From: Bacteroidota bacterium | GTDB lineage: Bacteria > Bacteroidota > Bacteroidia > Chitinophagales > Chitinophagaceae | Assembly (NCBI GenBank): GCA_947461015.1 | Contig: CANHIR010000008.1 | Coordinates: 1-23,252, forward strand | Direction: 5' to 3' | Length of the DNA stretch: 23,252 nt | In this document: in pieces, positions 1 through 7,048 of the stretch | Numbering within the stretch: position 1 is the first letter of the stretch | Layout: each line of letters starts with the position of its first letter | Made by a program: the position numbers and the translations under genes | The notes under the pieces: model-generated | Told to the model about the DNA's origin: nothing | The model's database searches: none | What the model saw: the letters and a program-made list of their open reading frames with translations, nothing else

Positions 1-1421
1 ATTCCAGAAGTTGGTGGCATTCCATATTCTAAAGCTCTTAAAAAGTCATGATCAATAAACATGGCTTCATCATCTCCTCTTTCCATGAGTGCTAATTGAT
101 CTTCAAAACGCTTGCGTTGATCAATTGGGTCATTTAATTCAGAATAAGCATTGGCTAATTCTTTGCCATTGACCATTAATTCAAAACGCTCTACCAAACC
201 TTCAATGGTTCTGTGTTTTTTAGTCAAGGGGCTCATTTCCACCGGATAATCAATAATGAAAGTAGGTTGCGTATAGGTATGCTCACTAGTAGCTCCAAAA
301 ATTTCGTCAATTAATTTTCCTTTTCCAATGGTTGGTGCAACATCAATCTTTAAAGTCTTACACACTTCTCTTAAACCCGCCTCATCCATACCGCTAATAT
401 CAATGCCCGTATTTTCTTTAATGGCATCCATAATGCTTACACGACGATACGGTGCTTTAAAGTCAATGGTTTTGTCACCAACCGATAATACAGTGGTACC
501 ATGTAATGTCAAAGCAATTTTTTCAAACAACTGCTCTGTAATTTCCATCATCCAGAAATAATCTTTGTAAGCAGTATACCATTCTAAAACGGTAAACTCT
601 GGATTATGTGTACGATCCATTCCTTCGTTACGGAAATTGCGGCTAAACTCATATACCCAATCAAATCCACCAACAATTAATCGCTTTAGGTACAATTCAT
701 TTGCAATACGCAAATAGAAAGGCACGTCTAGCGCATTGTGATGCGTAATAAAAGGTCTTGCAGCAGCACCACCTGGAATGGCTTGTAATACCGGCGTATC
801 AACTTCTAATGCGCCACGTGTATTTAAAAACTCACGAATGGTATTCATTAACACCGTACGCTTCGCAAATGTTTCTTTTACATCTGGATTGATAATTAAA
901 TCGGCATAACGTTGGCGATACCTGAATTCTGGATCGGTTACCGCGTCAAATGTATTTCCTTCCTCGTCTCTTTTTACAACCGGCAATGGCTTTAAGGATT
1001 TTGCCAATAAAGTAACCGTACTAGCGTGTAAAGAGGTTTCGCCTGTTTTAGTGATAAACACATACCCTGTTGCACCAATAATATCGCCTAGGTCCATTCC
1101 ATTTTTTGTAAGCACCTCCCAATAGGTCTTGTCCTCGTCTGGGCAAATCTCGTCTCTCTTTATATATAGTTGGAAAATGCCGTCGTTATCCTGAATTTTC
1201 ACAAATAACACTTTACCCTTGTCATTCACACTCATAATTCTTCCTGCAACACAAACCGAAGCGTAGTTGTCCTTGTTTTCATCGGAGAAGTTTTGTTTTA
1301 TCTCGGCTGAATAGTGAGAAACAGGATATAATGGAGCTGGGTAAGGATTGATGCCAGCCGCTTCTAAATTTTGTAATTTTTCTCGTCTAATAATCTCTTG
1401 TTCTGATAAATCTTGACTCAT
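1..1421 (-). CDS. lysS: Lysine--tRNA ligase, class II (3' end outside window)
   Basis: Charges tRNA-Lys with lysine in the cytoplasm. I translated this frame from the complement; it starts at ATG 1421 (MSQDLSEQEIIRREKL) and stays open to the window edge, giving 473 codons of a protein usually about 500 residues or a little more. The N-terminal part has the OB-fold anticodon-binding pattern (CVAGRIMS...GKVLFVKIQD, about residues 55-85). The class II catalytic core follows, with motif 1 (TPVLQAIPGGAAARPF, about residues 200-220) and motif 2 (FRNEGMDRTHNPEFT, about 262-276). The last visible residues, EYGMPPTSG, lead into motif 3, whose GIDR arginine lies beyond base 1. A TAnnTTTG promoter word lies in the 41-bp gap after rluE, so it is probably transcribed on its own. 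No anomaly seen. Confidence 0.97.
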   Translation of the reverse strand, partial: MSQDLSEQEIIRREKLQNLEAAGINPYPAPLYPVSHYSAEIKQNFSDENKDNYASVCVAGRIMSVNDKGKVLFVKIQDNDGIFQLYIKRDEICPDEDKTYWEVLTKNGMDLGDIIGATGYVFITKTGETSLHASTVTLLAKSLKPLPVVKRDEEGNTFDAVTDPEFRYRQRYADLIINPDVKETFAKRTVLMNTIREFLNTRGALEVDTPVLQAIPGGAAARPFITHHNALDVPFYLRIANELYLKRLIVGGFDWVYEFSRNFRNEGMDRTHNPEFTVLEWYTAYKDYFWMMEITEQLFEKIALTLHGTTVLSVGDKTIDFKAPYRRVSIMDAIKENTGIDISGMDEAGLREVCKTLKIDVAPTIGKGKLIDEIFGATSEHTYTQPTFIIDYPVEMSPLTKKHRTIEGLVERFELMVNGKELANAYSELNDPIDQRKRFEDQLALMERGDDEAMFIDHDFLRALEYGMPPTSG

Positions 1422-1439
1422 TGATATATTTTAATACCG

Positions 1440-1447
1440 CAAAAGTA
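1440..1447 (-). promoter_or_regulatory. Putative lysS promoter, -7 element
   Basis: The minus strand reads TACTTTTG, a full match to the Bacteroidota -7 consensus TAnnTTTG, in the short gap between rluE and lysS. It would start transcription about 10-14 nt ahead of the ATG at 1421. A TTTC about 20 nt upstream is a weak -33 candidate. This is a motif match only. Confidence 0.5.
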
Positions 1448-1462
1448 AAACTTAACGAGCAA

Positions 1463-2044
1463 TTAGCGAAAGAAGCCTGCTTTTACTTCTTGTTCGGTTA
1501 AAGAAACTAAGTCACCCGGCTGCATTTTATCTATGGTGTAATACCCCATTTGAGCTCTTATTAATCTCAACACCGGGAATCCAACAGCCGCAAACATTTT
1601 ACGCACCTGTCTATTTTTCCCTTCGGTAAGTTGTATAGATGCCCAGGTGGCTGGAATTGATTTTCTAAATCGAATAGGGGGATTTCGGTCCGGTACAGAA
1701 AGCGTGTCGGGTAATAAGTTAACGATGGCCGGCTTGGTTTTATATTGTTTGCCATCTATATTAATAGTAACCCCCTTTGATAATGTATTTGCTGCTGCTT
1801 GTGTAATAGCACCATCTACCTGCACCCAATAGGTACGTTGATGTTCAAAACTAGGATGTAATAATTGGTGATTGACACTTGTATCATTGGTTAATAATAA
1901 TAACCCCTCGCTATCAAAATCTAATCTGCCTACTGGATAAACATCCTTTTCTACTTCCATAATATCTTTCAAACAAGGTTTCCCATCGGGTGAAGTGAAT
2001 TGCGAAAGCACTTGAAAAGGTTTGTATAATAAGTAATATTGCAT
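1463..2044 (-). CDS. rluE: RluE-type 23S rRNA pseudouridine synthase
   Basis: Predicted to isomerise a uridine of 23S rRNA (U2457 in E. coli for RluE) to pseudouridine. I start it at ATG 2044 (MQYYLLYKPF, 193 aa), because the longer frame from 2077 would begin inside a terminator hairpin and add residues unlike the family. Like RluE, it has no N-terminal S4 domain. The catalytic loop GRLDFDSEGLL is at residues 39-49, with D42 as the expected nucleophile. The RsuA/RluE signature follows later in the protein (NPPIRFRKSIP and then EGKNRQVRKM), and the C-terminal LRLIRAQMG is typical. The NPPIR-RKSIP segment favours RluE over RluB. The target base is inferred from the family. No recognisable promoter lies between the upstream hairpin and the start. 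Confidence 0.9.
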   Translation of the reverse strand: MQYYLLYKPFQVLSQFTSPDGKPCLKDIMEVEKDVYPVGRLDFDSEGLLLLTNDTSVNHQLLHPSFEHQRTYWVQVDGAITQAAANTLSKGVTINIDGKQYKTKPAIVNLLPDTLSVPDRNPPIRFRKSIPATWASIQLTEGKNRQVRKMFAAVGFPVLRLIRAQMGYYTIDKMQPGDLVSLTEQEVKAGFFR

Positions 2045-2059
2045 TAAGTAAACTTGTCT

Positions 2060-2088
2060 AAAAAAACAAAGTCCCACTGATGTGGGAC
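2060..2088 (-). terminator. Intrinsic terminator hairpin directly upstream of rluE
   Basis: Read on the minus strand: a perfect 7-bp stem (GTCCCAC / GTGGGAC, 2088-2071) with loop ATCA, followed at once by TTTGTTTTTTT (2070-2060). The geometry is that of a strong rho-independent terminator. It ends 15 bp before the rluE start, so it either ends a short minus-strand transcript from 2090-2470 or acts as an attenuator in the rluE leader. Confidence 0.75.
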
Positions 2089-2098
2089 CTCGTATATA

Positions 2099-2133
2099 GA
2101 TGGGTTAGTAAGTACGGGAATTGAATTCCCATC
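2099..2133. repeat. Nested inverted repeats in rluE leader region
   Basis: GATGGG (2099-2104) is complementary to CCCATC (2128-2133), giving an outer 6-bp stem. Inside it lies GGGAATT-G-AATTCCC (2116-2130), a perfect 7-bp arm palindrome that overlaps and competes with the outer stem. On the minus strand the segment lies just 5' of the terminator hairpin at 2060-2088. Its TGATGGGA could also pair, with a two-base bulge, with the TCCCACATCA of the terminator's 5' arm. That would be an antiterminator-like alternative. RNA function is inference. Confidence 0.4.
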
Positions 2134-2191
2134 ACAATATTAAATATACTTTATCCTAATTCAAAAATTTTTTTAAACAAATTTTTTGGGG

Positions 2192-2200
2192 TTATCCACA
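2192..2200 (+). other. Perfect DnaA-box match (single)
   Basis: TTATCCACA, identical to the canonical DnaA box, lies within the most AT-rich intergenic stretch of the window, next to A/T runs at 2161-2188. Only one clear copy is present; I found no cluster. It may be chance, a DnaA-titration or regulatory site, or part of a replication origin. Confidence 0.3.
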
Positions 2201-2446
2201 ATAAGGGCAAATAAGTACTATGAATAAATTTAATTTTTATGAGCAGTTTTATGCTTCATGAAAAAAAATTTACTTTATATTATTTTTTTCAATCAGCTGA
2301 AAGTATTGTAAACAAAGGGTTTTATCGTATTGCATATTTAATGAAATATGATTGTATAAATAAATTTTACAGTTGTTTGCACTGTTTTTATTTAACAATT
2401 TTAGCCAGAAAAATAGGAAAAAATATTTTTTACAAAAAAGCCTCGT

Positions 2447-2454
2447 TACCTTTG
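2447..2454 (+). promoter_or_regulatory. Putative lpxD promoter, -7 element
   Basis: TACCTTTG matches TAnnTTTG and lies 22 bp before the ATG at 2477. A T-run (2426-2431) sits at about the -33 distance. The implied leader is roughly 15-18 nt. Confidence 0.55.
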
Positions 2455-2476
2455 ATTTAGGCCAAAAAACACAAAT

Positions 2477-3433
2477 ATGAAGCTAATCGCACCCGTTTCC
2501 ATTAAATGGTTATCCGAATTAATAGGAGCAGCAATTGTTGGAAACGATCAAATAGAAATTACCGGCGTGAATGAAATTCATCAGGTAGAAAAAGGGGATG
2601 TGGTGTTTGTTGATCATCCAAAATATTATGATACCTGTTTAAATAGTGCAGCAACTTGTATTATTATTAATAATAAAGACGTGGTCATTCCAAGCGGAAA
2701 AGCTTTATTGTATTGTAATGATCCTTTTGAAGCTTATTTAACTATTGTAAAGCATTTTAAACCATTAACCGTTAGTACAGATGCCATTAGCAAGGATCTT
2801 ATTATTGGAGAAGGCACGGTAATTATGCCCAATGTTTTTATTGGGAACAATGTACGCATTGGAAAAAATTGCATCATTTATCCAGGGGTAACTATTTTAG
2901 CAGACACCCTTATTGGCGATGAAGTAATTATTCAATCCAATACGGTGATTGGAGGAGATGCCTTTTATTATAACACCAAGAAAAATAGACCTGCTTGGTA
3001 TAAAAAAATGTTGAGTTGTGGCAGAGTGGTATTAGAAGATAAGGTGGAGATTGGTTGTGGATGTACTATAGATAGAGGTGTTAGTGGAGATACGAAAATA
3101 GGAATGGGCACCAAGATTGACAATATGGTGCATATTGGGCATGATACGCAAACGGCTGAAAATTGTTTAATTGCTGCACAGGTAGGCATTGCTGGTGGCG
3201 TGAAATTGGAGGCAGGCGTTACTTTATGGGGACAGGTTGGCGTTGGAAAGACCCTCACTATTGGTGAAAACGCAGTGGTGTTAGCCCAAGCAGGTGTGCC
3301 AAGCTCTATAAAAGGCAATAAAGTATATATGGGATTTCCTGCTGAGGATGCAAGTATTAAACGTAGAGAGTATGTTTGGATTAAACGCATTCCTGAGTTA
3401 TGGAAAAAGGTAATGCAGGATAAACAACCTTAA
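2477..3433 (+). CDS. lpxD: LpxD-like UDP-3-O-acylglucosamine N-acyltransferase
   Basis: Left-handed beta-helix acyltransferase of the LpxD family, which adds the N-linked 3-hydroxyacyl chain to UDP-3-O-acyl-glucosamine in lipid A synthesis. It is 318 aa against about 340 for E. coli LpxD. The N-terminal uridine-binding domain spans about residues 1-100, with the LpxD-type segment ITGVNEIHQVEKGDVVFVDHP. Hexapeptide repeats run from about 105 to 285 (IGEGTVIMPNVFIGNNVRIG and onward). The segment DNMVHIGHD aligns with the catalytic region, with H222 the likely general base. A short C-terminal helix follows. It is not next to lpxC, fabZ or lpxA here. Bacteroidota often carry a second, shorter LpxD paralog elsewhere, and this may be that copy, so acyl specificity is uncertain. 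Its stop overlaps the convergent epimerase stop. Confidence 0.85.
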   Translation: MKLIAPVSIKWLSELIGAAIVGNDQIEITGVNEIHQVEKGDVVFVDHPKYYDTCLNSAATCIIINNKDVVIPSGKALLYCNDPFEAYLTIVKHFKPLTVSTDAISKDLIIGEGTVIMPNVFIGNNVRIGKNCIIYPGVTILADTLIGDEVIIQSNTVIGGDAFYYNTKKNRPAWYKKMLSCGRVVLEDKVEIGCGCTIDRGVSGDTKIGMGTKIDNMVHIGHDTQTAENCLIAAQVGIAGGVKLEAGVTLWGQVGVGKTLTIGENAVVLAQAGVPSSIKGNKVYMGFPAEDASIKRREYVWIKRIPELWKKVMQDKQP

Positions 3434-4407
3434 TTCAAATTATGAAGCGCTTTTAATTCAGCACAAGTCCTGTGAATGGTTTGCTCCATTGTTCTATATT
3501 TAAATGACGGGAAAGCTTTTAAAAACTTGTTATTATCAAAGTGCACGTAAGCTTGCGCTGTTTTAGCTGTTTCCTTAGTTATTAATGGAGTTTTACCAGT
3601 AAAGAAAGCTTTTACCGCCTCTAACCTCCAAACAATCTCAGTTAAAAAAGGGGTGACTTTTTTATATGGTGGACGTTTATTAAAAGCCTTTGCAATACGG
3701 GTAAAAATTTCTTGGTATGGCAAATTTGCACCACTAATAATATAGCGTTGTCCTTGAACATCGCTATTCATTAATATTTGCATCGTATCAATCACATCCA
3801 TTACGTCTACAAAGCCACTTACTCCTTTTGTATACCATGGAAATTCATCATAGGCCGATTTAAATATTTCCGAAGATCCCTTATGCCAGTCTCCGGCTCC
3901 TAATATGATAACCGGATTTACAATTGCCACATGTAAGCCTTCACCCATTCCTCTCCACACTTCCATCTCCGCTAAATATTTTGATTTGCCGTAAATACTA
4001 TTGCTTGTTTCGGGCGTCCAATTCATGGTTTCATTCACTAGTCCATCCTCTCTAATTCTACCTAACGCGGCTACCGAACTTACATAAACTAATTTTTCAA
4101 TGGCCTGTTCAAGACATGCATTCACTACATTTGCGGTTCCTTCCACATTCGCCTGTAACATAGCAGCAGCATGCTTTGGAGAGAAAGAAACAATCGCAGC
4201 ACAATGATATACTTGGGTAATGCCTTGTAGTACTTCGTTCAAAATGTTTACATCTAAAATGTCGCCTTGTACCCAATTCACTTTTTCAGCATGCTTAAAA
4301 ACGGGGATATTTTTTCGATACAACGCACGTACTTGCAAACCCTTTTCTACTAAGGAAGAAATTAAATGCGATCCAACTAAACCACTTGCACCCGTTACAA
4401 AAATCAT
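3430..4407 (-). CDS. NAD(P)-dependent epimerase/dehydratase (extended SDR)
   Basis: Extended short-chain dehydrogenase/reductase of 325 aa. The Rossmann nucleotide motif TGASGLVGS is at residues 5-13, the active-site pair YGKSK at 139-143 (Y139, K143), with S110/S111 in VYVSSVAALG upstream as catalytic serine. Folding and length fit UDP-sugar epimerases, dihydroflavonol reductases or 3-beta-HSD-like enzymes; the substrate cannot be read from the sequence. It follows the SCO1 gene after a 4-bp gap (4408-4411), so the two are very probably co-transcribed, although no functional link is obvious. Its stop codon overlaps that of lpxD on the other strand (shared bases 3430-3433), with no terminator between these converging genes. 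Confidence 0.85.
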   Translation of the reverse strand: MIFVTGASGLVGSHLISSLVEKGLQVRALYRKNIPVFKHAEKVNWVQGDILDVNILNEVLQGITQVYHCAAIVSFSPKHAAAMLQANVEGTANVVNACLEQAIEKLVYVSSVAALGRIREDGLVNETMNWTPETSNSIYGKSKYLAEMEVWRGMGEGLHVAIVNPVIILGAGDWHKGSSEIFKSAYDEFPWYTKGVSGFVDVMDVIDTMQILMNSDVQGQRYIISGANLPYQEIFTRIAKAFNKRPPYKKVTPFLTEIVWRLEAVKAFFTGKTPLITKETAKTAQAYVHFDNNKFLKAFPSFKYRTMEQTIHRTCAELKALHNLN

Positions 4408-4411
4408 ATCA

Positions 4412-5020
4412 TTATTCTTTTATGAGCAATGCAATATCTCTTTTTAATTCTTGCACTTCTACCAATTTTAAACCATCGTAAATTTTACCACGCAGTTTCC
4501 CATTTTTATCAATTAAAGCAAAAAATTGTGTATGGATAAATTGATCCGATATTGATTTAACATTGTTTTTTGGATCATCTAATTTATAAGAAGCTCTTGC
4601 TGCTAAATACAATGCTTCTTTGGAGCCCGTTAAAAAAATCCACTTCTTCGTATCTACTTGTAAGGAGTCAGCATATCTTTTTAGTACAGGTACCGAATCG
4701 GTTTCTGGATTACAAGTGTGCGATAATATTTGAAAGTCGGGCTGGTCTTTATATTGCAAGTACACGTCTTTCAAATTGGTATTCAATTTTGGACAAATAC
4801 CTTTGCAGGTGGTAAAAAAGTATTCTACTACAGTTACCTTACCTAGCAAACTTGCTTCTGTAAGCTTTTGACCATCTTGATTGATAAAATTAAAGGGTTG
4901 TACAACACCTAGGGTAGGTATTTTAACTTTCCAGTTATCTGTTCCCACAAAAGTGAAAAAAAGAAATCCTCCCAATAAAATGGTAAAAAATACAACGTAA
5001 ACAACCAGCTTCTTAGACAT
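4412..5020 (-). CDS. SCO1/SenC family copper chaperone / thiol oxidoreductase
   Basis: SCO family proteins deliver copper to, or reduce, the CuA site of cytochrome c oxidase; they are anchored in the inner membrane and face the periplasm. The 202-aa protein has an N-terminal membrane anchor (about residues 5-24), then a thioredoxin fold. The CxxxC copper motif is TCKGICP (C72, C76), and the third ligand is H163 in IHTQFFALID, so the metal site is complete. Start ATG 5020. A possible -7 word TACCTTTA lies at 5060-5067 on the minus strand. It heads a two-gene unit with the epimerase and is divergent from the MerC-like gene. No oxidase subunits are visible in the window. Confidence 0.9.
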   Translation of the reverse strand: MSKKLVVYVVFFTILLGGFLFFTFVGTDNWKVKIPTLGVVQPFNFINQDGQKLTEASLLGKVTVVEYFFTTCKGICPKLNTNLKDVYLQYKDQPDFQILSHTCNPETDSVPVLKRYADSLQVDTKKWIFLTGSKEALYLAARASYKLDDPKNNVKSISDQFIHTQFFALIDKNGKLRGKIYDGLKLVEVQELKRDIALLIKE

Positions 5021-5084
5021 ATATATTAATTTAAGTAGGGGGATACCCTTTGCTTACATAAAGGTAATATTATTTTAGTTGCCC

Positions 5085-5092
5085 TATCTTTG
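5085..5092 (+). promoter_or_regulatory. Putative merC-like gene promoter, -7 element (near-leaderless)
   Basis: TATCTTTG is a full match to TAnnTTTG, and only four bases (CAAT) separate it from the ATG at 5097. Transcription would then start at or within a base or two of the start codon. No good -33 TTTG at the usual distance. Confidence 0.5.
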
Positions 5093-5096
5093 CAAT

Positions 5097-5489
5097 ATGT
5101 TTAAAAAATGGAATTGGGATGCAATAGGGATTGGGGCTTCTTTGGCATGCGCTATTCATTGTGCATTATTGCCCTTATTTTTTAGCTCATTGCCTTTGCT
5201 AGGCATTAATATATTGCACAATTTTCAATTTGAATTGGGTATGATATTATTGTCATTCGCTATTGGTGCATATTCTTTATACCATGGCTATAAAAAACAC
5301 CATCACTCTTTTAAACCCATTATATTATTTAGTATTGGCATAGCAGTTATGTTAAGTAGAATTGCATTTAGAGAAATTGAATTATACTTGTTATTTCCTG
5401 CAGCATTTTTTATTATTATCGCTCACATAAACAACCACAATAGTTGTAGAATGCACAATCATGCGCACGCAGACGACTGTGATCATTAG
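5097..5489 (+). CDS. MerC-domain integral membrane protein with His-rich tail
   Basis: Small membrane protein (130 aa) of the MerC superfamily, whose founding member transports Hg(II); most Bacteroidota members have no proven substrate. I start at ATG 5097 (MFKKWNWDAIGIG) rather than the in-frame TTG at 5079, which lies upstream of the -7 promoter element. Four hydrophobic segments are visible, about residues 10-38, 45-63, 73-90 and 95-110. The family motif CAIHCALLP (C18, H21, C22) sits in the first. A histidine- and cysteine-rich cytoplasmic or periplasmic tail (HINNHNSCRMHNHAHADDCDH in part) suggests divalent metal binding. It is divergent from a copper-chaperone gene, which fits a metal role but does not prove one. 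Confidence 0.75.
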   Translation: MFKKWNWDAIGIGASLACAIHCALLPLFFSSLPLLGINILHNFQFELGMILLSFAIGAYSLYHGYKKHHHSFKPIILFSIGIAVMLSRIAFREIELYLLFPAAFFIIIAHINNHNSCRMHNHAHADDCDH

Positions 5490-5506
5490 CTTTTATAAAG
5501 GGTGGG

Positions 5507-7012
5507 TTAAGCGAAGATATAACTCATAGATCCATCCTTCTCGTCCTTTAGTTGAATACCCATAGCAGTTAATTGATTTCTAATCTTATCGCTGGTTGCA
5601 AAATCTTTTCTTGTTTTTGCGTCCTTGCGAATTTCAATTAATAACTCAATAACGCCTTTTAATTGTGCTAAGTTGGCGCCTGCTTCTACTTTGATACCTA
5701 AAATATTTTCAATAAATAATGTCAATTCGCTTTGTACATACATCCAAGTATCGCCACTTACCGCATCTGCTGCAATATGCTTATCCTTTAAGGAATTAAT
5801 ACTTGGTAACATTTCAAACATATTAGCGACTACTTTTGCAGTATTGATATCGTCATCCATGAATTCCGTAAGTTCAGTGGCCCATTTTTTTAATTGTATG
5901 TCCAAAGCACTATCAGTAGCAATAGCTCCTGGGGTAAAGCTTTGTGCCTTTAGCCATTCATACCCTTCCATTAAACGTTTTAATGCTTTTTCAGATGCCT
6001 GTAAAGCTTCATTGCTAAAATCTAAGGTACCGCGGTACTGACTTTGTAAGATAAAAAAGCGAACGGTCATAGGCCCATAAGCTTGTGTAAGTTCATGGTG
6101 ATTGCCTGTAAACAATTCACTTAACTTAATGACATTATTATAGCTCTTGCCCATTTTACGGCCGTTAATGGTAATCATATTATTATGCATCCAATAACGC
6201 GCAGGAATTTCATGATTACAAACATTGCTTTGTGCAATTTCACATTCATGATGTGGAAATTGTAAGTCCATACCCCCACCATGTATATCAAAACGTTTTC
6301 CTAAATATTTAGTAGCCATTGCAGAGCACTCTATATGCCAGCCCGGAAAACCTTCTCCCCATGGGCTTTGCCAACGCATGATGTGTTCAACCGGTGCTTT
6401 TTTCCATAATGCAAAGTCCACTTTATTTTTCTTCTCTTCCTGATTTTCTAGTTCTCTTGTGGTATCAAGTTGCTCTTCCAAATTTCGCCCACTTAATATA
6501 CCATAGGGTTGATTCTTTTTTGAATAGTCTATGTTGTATTTTACTACATCAAAATAAACAGAACCATTGCTTTCATATGCATAGCCGTCTTTAATGATGG
6601 TTTTAATCATCTCAATTTGCTCAACAATATGACCCGTTGCGGTGGGCTCAATGCTTGGTGGTAAATTATTAAATTGCTCCATAGCCCAGTGGTATAAGTG
6701 CGTATACTTTTGAACAAGCTCCATGGGCTCTAACTTTTCTAGAATGGCCTTTGAGGCAATTTTATCTTCGGCTTGCTTACCCTCTTCTTCAAAATGTCCG
6801 GCATCGGTAATATTGCGAACATAACGCACTTTGTAACCCTTTTGTAATAAGTAACGGAACACTACATCAAAGGTGATAAAGGGTCGAGCATGGCCTAAAT
6901 GGCTTTCTCCACTTACGGTTGGTCCACAAACATACATACCCACATAAGGTGCATTAATAGGTTCGAAAACTTCTTTTTGTCGTGTTAGGGAGTTGTATAT
7001 TTTAAGTGCCAT
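5507..7012 (-). CDS. cysS: Cysteine--tRNA ligase
   Basis: Class I aminoacyl-tRNA synthetase charging tRNA-Cys; 501 aa, near the family norm. I use ATG 7012 ([10 protein letters not shown]): the longer frame would start at a TTG (7024) overlapping the promoter word. HIGH-type motif HLGH is at residues 38-41. The KMSKS-type motif is KMGKS (286-290), with glycine in place of the first serine. The zinc ligands expected from E. coli are all present: C29, C229, H254 and E258 in FPHHECEI. The C-terminal DALR-type helical domain follows from about residue 350. It converges with the MerC-like gene, with 17 bp between the stops, and has its own promoter in the 36-bp gap after the EEP gene. Confidence 0.97.
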   Translation of the reverse strand: MALKIYNSLTRQKEVFEPINAPYVGMYVCGPTVSGESHLGHARPFITFDVVFRYLLQKGYKVRYVRNITDAGHFEEEGKQAEDKIASKAILEKLEPMELVQKYTHLYHWAMEQFNNLPPSIEPTATGHIVEQIEMIKTIIKDGYAYESNGSVYFDVVKYNIDYSKKNQPYGILSGRNLEEQLDTTRELENQEEKKNKVDFALWKKAPVEHIMRWQSPWGEGFPGWHIECSAMATKYLGKRFDIHGGGMDLQFPHHECEIAQSNVCNHEIPARYWMHNNMITINGRKMGKSYNNVIKLSELFTGNHHELTQAYGPMTVRFFILQSQYRGTLDFSNEALQASEKALKRLMEGYEWLKAQSFTPGAIATDSALDIQLKKWATELTEFMDDDINTAKVVANMFEMLPSINSLKDKHIAADAVSGDTWMYVQSELTLFIENILGIKVEAGANLAQLKGVIELLIEIRKDAKTRKDFATSDKIRNQLTAMGIQLKDEKDGSMSYIFA

Positions 7013-7021
7013 AGTGTGGCA

Positions 7022-7029
7022 CAAAGATA
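7022..7029 (-). promoter_or_regulatory. Putative cysS promoter, -7 element
   Basis: The minus strand reads TATCTTTG, a full TAnnTTTG match, 9 bp before the ATG at 7012, so the leader would be only a few nucleotides. The expected -33 position (about 7048-7052) overlaps a perfect 10-bp palindrome TAACCGGTTA (7042-7051), which also contains the stop codon of the EEP gene. Confidence 0.5.
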
Positions 7030-7048
7030 TTTTATTTTAATTAACCGG

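Larger units (their letters stand above)
2089..2476. other. AT-rich intergenic region without a convincing gene
   Basis: This 388-bp gap separates the divergent rluE and lpxD genes and is the largest non-coding stretch of the window. It is strikingly A/T-rich, with long A and T runs (for example around 2161-2188 and 2260-2290). It contains the inverted repeats at 2099-2133, one DnaA-box match at 2192-2200 and the lpxD promoter at its right end. A 73-codon plus-strand frame at 2239-2460 has a composition typical of translated AT-rich spacer (many F, Y, K, I) and no recognisable motif, so I do not call it a gene. Confidence 0.6.

Noticed and set aside
2106..2137. tRNA-like T-arm (GGGA-ATTGAAT-TCCC)
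   Set aside because: The loop resembles a T-loop, but no acceptor stem, anticodon arm or D-arm can be built around it; it is better explained as part of the inverted repeats.
2239..2460. 73-codon plus-strand reading frame in the rluE-lpxD gap
   Set aside because: The composition is that of translated AT-rich spacer, it contains no recognisable motif, and the lpxD promoter lies inside it.
2968..3390. 140-codon frame antisense to lpxD
   Set aside because: It lies wholly inside a well-supported gene; a shadow frame of hexapeptide-repeat codons.
5625..6041. 138-codon frame antisense to cysS
   Set aside because: It lies wholly inside cysS, whose family identity is clear; no motif of its own.
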